A stretch of DNA of 8,843 nt from Bacteroides sp. 43_108 (GTDB lineage Bacteria > Bacteroidota > Bacteroidia > Bacteroidales > Bacteroidaceae): NCBI GenBank assembly GCA_001915545.1, contig MNQS01000156.1, forward strand, positions 1-8,843. Direction: 5' to 3'. The notes beneath the pieces are model-generated. The model saw nothing but the letters and a program-made list of their open reading frames with translations. It was not told the origin of the DNA and did not search any database. The stretch's first letter is position 1, and each line of letters opens with the position of its first letter. Positions 7,252-8,843 of the stretch are shown here, in pieces. A program made the position numbers and the translations under genes.

Positions 7252-8283
7252 ATGAAAAAAGCACTTTTACTCCTTTCATTTGTTCATTTATTGGCCGCCT
7301 GTACCAATGATATAGAAATATTGCCTAATGATGAATCTCAAAAGCTCATCGTCAACGCTCTGATAAACGCAAACAAAACGAACAATGCTATCTTTTTAGC
7401 TTTATCCGGCTATCACGAACCCCAAGTAGTAAAAAATGGAATTATTCACCTTTATATTAATAATGTATTATCGGAAACAATTTCGGAATGTACCTATCGT
7501 CCTAACAATGATTCACCGTTAGACTATCAAAATTATTTTTACCAGATAAGCAGCCGTTTTAAAACCGGTGATCAAGTACGTATCGAAGTAGAAACCAAAG
7601 ACGGAAAATATAAAGCGAATGCAGAAGCAACAGTATATGAGCCCATTGAAATTATCAAAGCGGACACCATTGAATCTAATCATTCTCTATCAGAGACTTC
7701 GGAAAGCCTTTGGATATATCAAGCAACAAAGTGGAAAATAAAATTACAAACTCCCACCACAAACCATTCCCAATATTACCGGGTCAACATAAAACAAACA
7801 TATACTTACCGCCTTACTAACCGCAAAACTTTACAAGACTCCACTGCTATCTCCACCCAATGGGAATGTAGCGGATATTATGACACTGCATTAATGGACG
7901 GAAAACCTGGCACTCCCAACAACTCTGATCCTATCATTAATTTCATCCCCACTATAAACAACTATTATAATGTATTCAATGATGCTTACTTTACCAACAA
8001 CCAATATACCATGACTTTAGACAGTTGGTATAGTTTCCTATTAGACAATAAACTATATAAAATTAAAAAGATAACAGGAAAAGCTATCATACAATATTAT
8101 GCCATATCCCCGGCTGAATATCAATATTTACGAGCCGCCAATGCATATGCCGACCATGACAGTAGCAACCTGTTGGAAACACCTGTCATCTTTCCCAATA
8201 ACATCAAAGGAGGAATAGGTATTTTTGCCATAGAAAATCCGACAGAAACAAGCATTCCTTTAAAATCCATCGAAGATTATTAG
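7252..8283 (+). CDS. DUF4249-like outer-membrane lipoprotein, partner of the STN receptor
   Basis: Predicted 343-residue lipoprotein. The signal peptide MKKALLLLSFVHLLAAC has its lipobox cysteine at residue 17. Family features are LPNDESQKLIVNAL after the cysteine, NGIIHLYINNVLSETI, the DTALMDGKPG motif from about residue 211 and the C-terminal PNNIKGGIGIF at about 315-325. It is paralogous to the lipoprotein at 1517-2503 but 15 residues longer; extra residues lie after the SETI strand and in the middle of the protein, where loops facing a ligand or the receptor may differ. The start codon is six bases after the receptor stop, the same spacing as in the first pair, so co-expression with that receptor is likely. 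The gene ends 31 bases before the stop of a convergent gene. Function is inferred from pairing with the receptor; no substrate can be named. Confidence 0.88.
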   Translation: MKKALLLLSFVHLLAACTNDIEILPNDESQKLIVNALINANKTNNAIFLALSGYHEPQVVKNGIIHLYINNVLSETISECTYRPNNDSPLDYQNYFYQISSRFKTGDQVRIEVETKDGKYKANAEATVYEPIEIIKADTIESNHSLSETSESLWIYQATKWKIKLQTPTTNHSQYYRVNIKQTYTYRLTNRKTLQDSTAISTQWECSGYYDTALMDGKPGTPNNSDPIINFIPTINNYYNVFNDAYFTNNQYTMTLDSWYSFLLDNKLYKIKKITGKAIIQYYAISPAEYQYLRAANAYADHDSSNLLETPVIFPNNIKGGIGIFAIENPTETSIPLKSIEDY

Positions 8284-8314
8284 AAAGCTTTGCCACTTTC
8301 GGATCTCTGTTAAA

Positions 8315-8843
8315 TTATTTATCTTCCAATGAAATCTGAAAAGGAGAAGCCGGTAGTCCGGTTCTATTTTTCAAATTCGCATGAACCGGATTATCATCCC
8401 AACCATAACGTACCGTTACAGGATGAGGGATATCTTTATGCCATACCGCCACCTGATTCCCATTAACAACAACTGCTTCCGCCCACTGAAAATGCCCATC
8501 GGCACCGGCTATCGCAAATCCCTTCAATTCATCTACCGCCCATAATTTATCAGTCCCGGCTTCGAAAGAAAGAACAGCCTTTCCTTCATGATTGACAGTC
8601 ATACCCGTACACATAGGCCCACTGTGCACACTCTTTTTATCACCATACACCCTTCTTTTCACCAACAGGGAGATACGTCTTGCCAGTTCTTTTTTATTCA
8701 ATGGATGAATATCGTTCCACTCGCCTAAATCAATCGCTACCGCCAAAGCTGCATTCGGGACTTTCAACGCTACTTGCCGTTGCGCTTCACGCAAAGCCGC
8801 CCAATTACTTTCTACCGGCTCCGAATGTGTCTTCATGAAATTG
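8315..8843 (-). CDS. Sialate O-acetylesterase-like SGNH hydrolase, C-terminal part (5' end outside window)
   Basis: C-terminal portion, about 175 residues, of an esterase that removes O-acetyl groups from sialic acids or related sugars. The frame is open to the right edge; the ATG at 8836 lies inside conserved sequence (NFMKTHSEPVESNWAALREAQRQ) and is an internal methionine. The segment AVAIDLGEWNDIHPLNKKELARR carries the family's C-terminal catalytic block; the histidine of NDIHP (residue 44 from that methionine) is the presumed catalytic His with the preceding Asp nearby. The nucleophile serine block would be upstream, beyond the window. After this come a linker and a beta-rich C-terminal region (MTVNHEGKAVLSFEAG, LKGFAIAGADGHFQWAEAVVVNGNQVAVW, VTVRYGWDDNP) typical of the long bacterial members. 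Such enzymes are usually secreted, which cannot be checked here. It is convergent with the transport locus and probably belongs to an unrelated unit. Confidence 0.9.
   Translation of the reverse strand, partial: NFMKTHSEPVESNWAALREAQRQVALKVPNAALAVAIDLGEWNDIHPLNKKELARRISLLVKRRVYGDKKSVHSGPMCTGMTVNHEGKAVLSFEAGTDKLWAVDELKGFAIAGADGHFQWAEAVVVNGNQVAVWHKDIPHPVTVRYGWDDNPVHANLKNRTGLPASPFQISLEDK

Noticed and set aside
2..8283. Polysaccharide utilization locus (SusC/SusD type)
   Set aside because: The complete receptor plug lacks the SusC/RagA signature, the lipoproteins are DUF4249-like rather than SusD-like, and no glycoside hydrolase or lyase is in the operon; the esterase fragment is convergent and probably independent.
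8283..8300. Possible hairpin GAAAG / CTTTC between the convergent genes as a terminator
   Set aside because: The stem is only five base pairs with an eight-base loop and no T-tract follows on either strand, so it is too weak to call.

Overview
The window reads as a chromosomal segment of a gut-type Bacteroidota bacterium, most likely Bacteroides or a close relative. The basis is the low GC content, A-rich translation start regions without clear Shine-Dalgarno sequences, TAnnTTTG promoter cores, an ECF sigma / FecR-type anti-sigma / STN-domain TonB receptor set, and DUF4249-type lipoproteins next to the receptors.

Layout, left to right. Bases 2-1510 hold the C-terminal barrel part of a TonB-dependent receptor that runs off, or is broken at, the left edge. 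Six bases later comes a DUF4249-like lipoprotein (1517-2503). A 112-base gap with a promoter-like core leads to an ECF sigma factor (preferred start 2616, end 3182). It is followed by a small lipoprotein of unknown function (3238-3645), a FecR-like anti-sigma factor (3672-4562), a complete TonB-dependent receptor with an STN signalling domain (4570-7245) and a second DUF4249-like lipoprotein (7252-8283). All of these are on the + strand. At the right edge, convergent on the - strand, is the C-terminal part of a sialate O-acetylesterase-like enzyme (8315 to the edge).

How it probably works (inference from family knowledge): the complete receptor and its surface lipoprotein bind and import an unidentified ligand across the outer membrane. 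Its periplasmic STN domain reports ligand occupancy to the FecR-like protein in the inner membrane, which releases or activates the ECF sigma factor so that it transcribes the import genes. The two receptor/lipoprotein pairs are clear paralogues in the same orientation, with the single visible signalling set between them, so the locus looks like a duplicated transport module. The receptors lack the SusC-type plug signature and their partners are not SusD-like, so a polysaccharide utilization role is not supported.

The least ordinary points are the small lipoprotein lying between sigma and anti-sigma, a second promoter-like core directly before the anti-sigma gene, and the very AT-rich, non-homologous 5' end of the first receptor. 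There is no stretch over 300 bases without a gene, and I saw no tRNA, rRNA, CRISPR array or insertion sequence.
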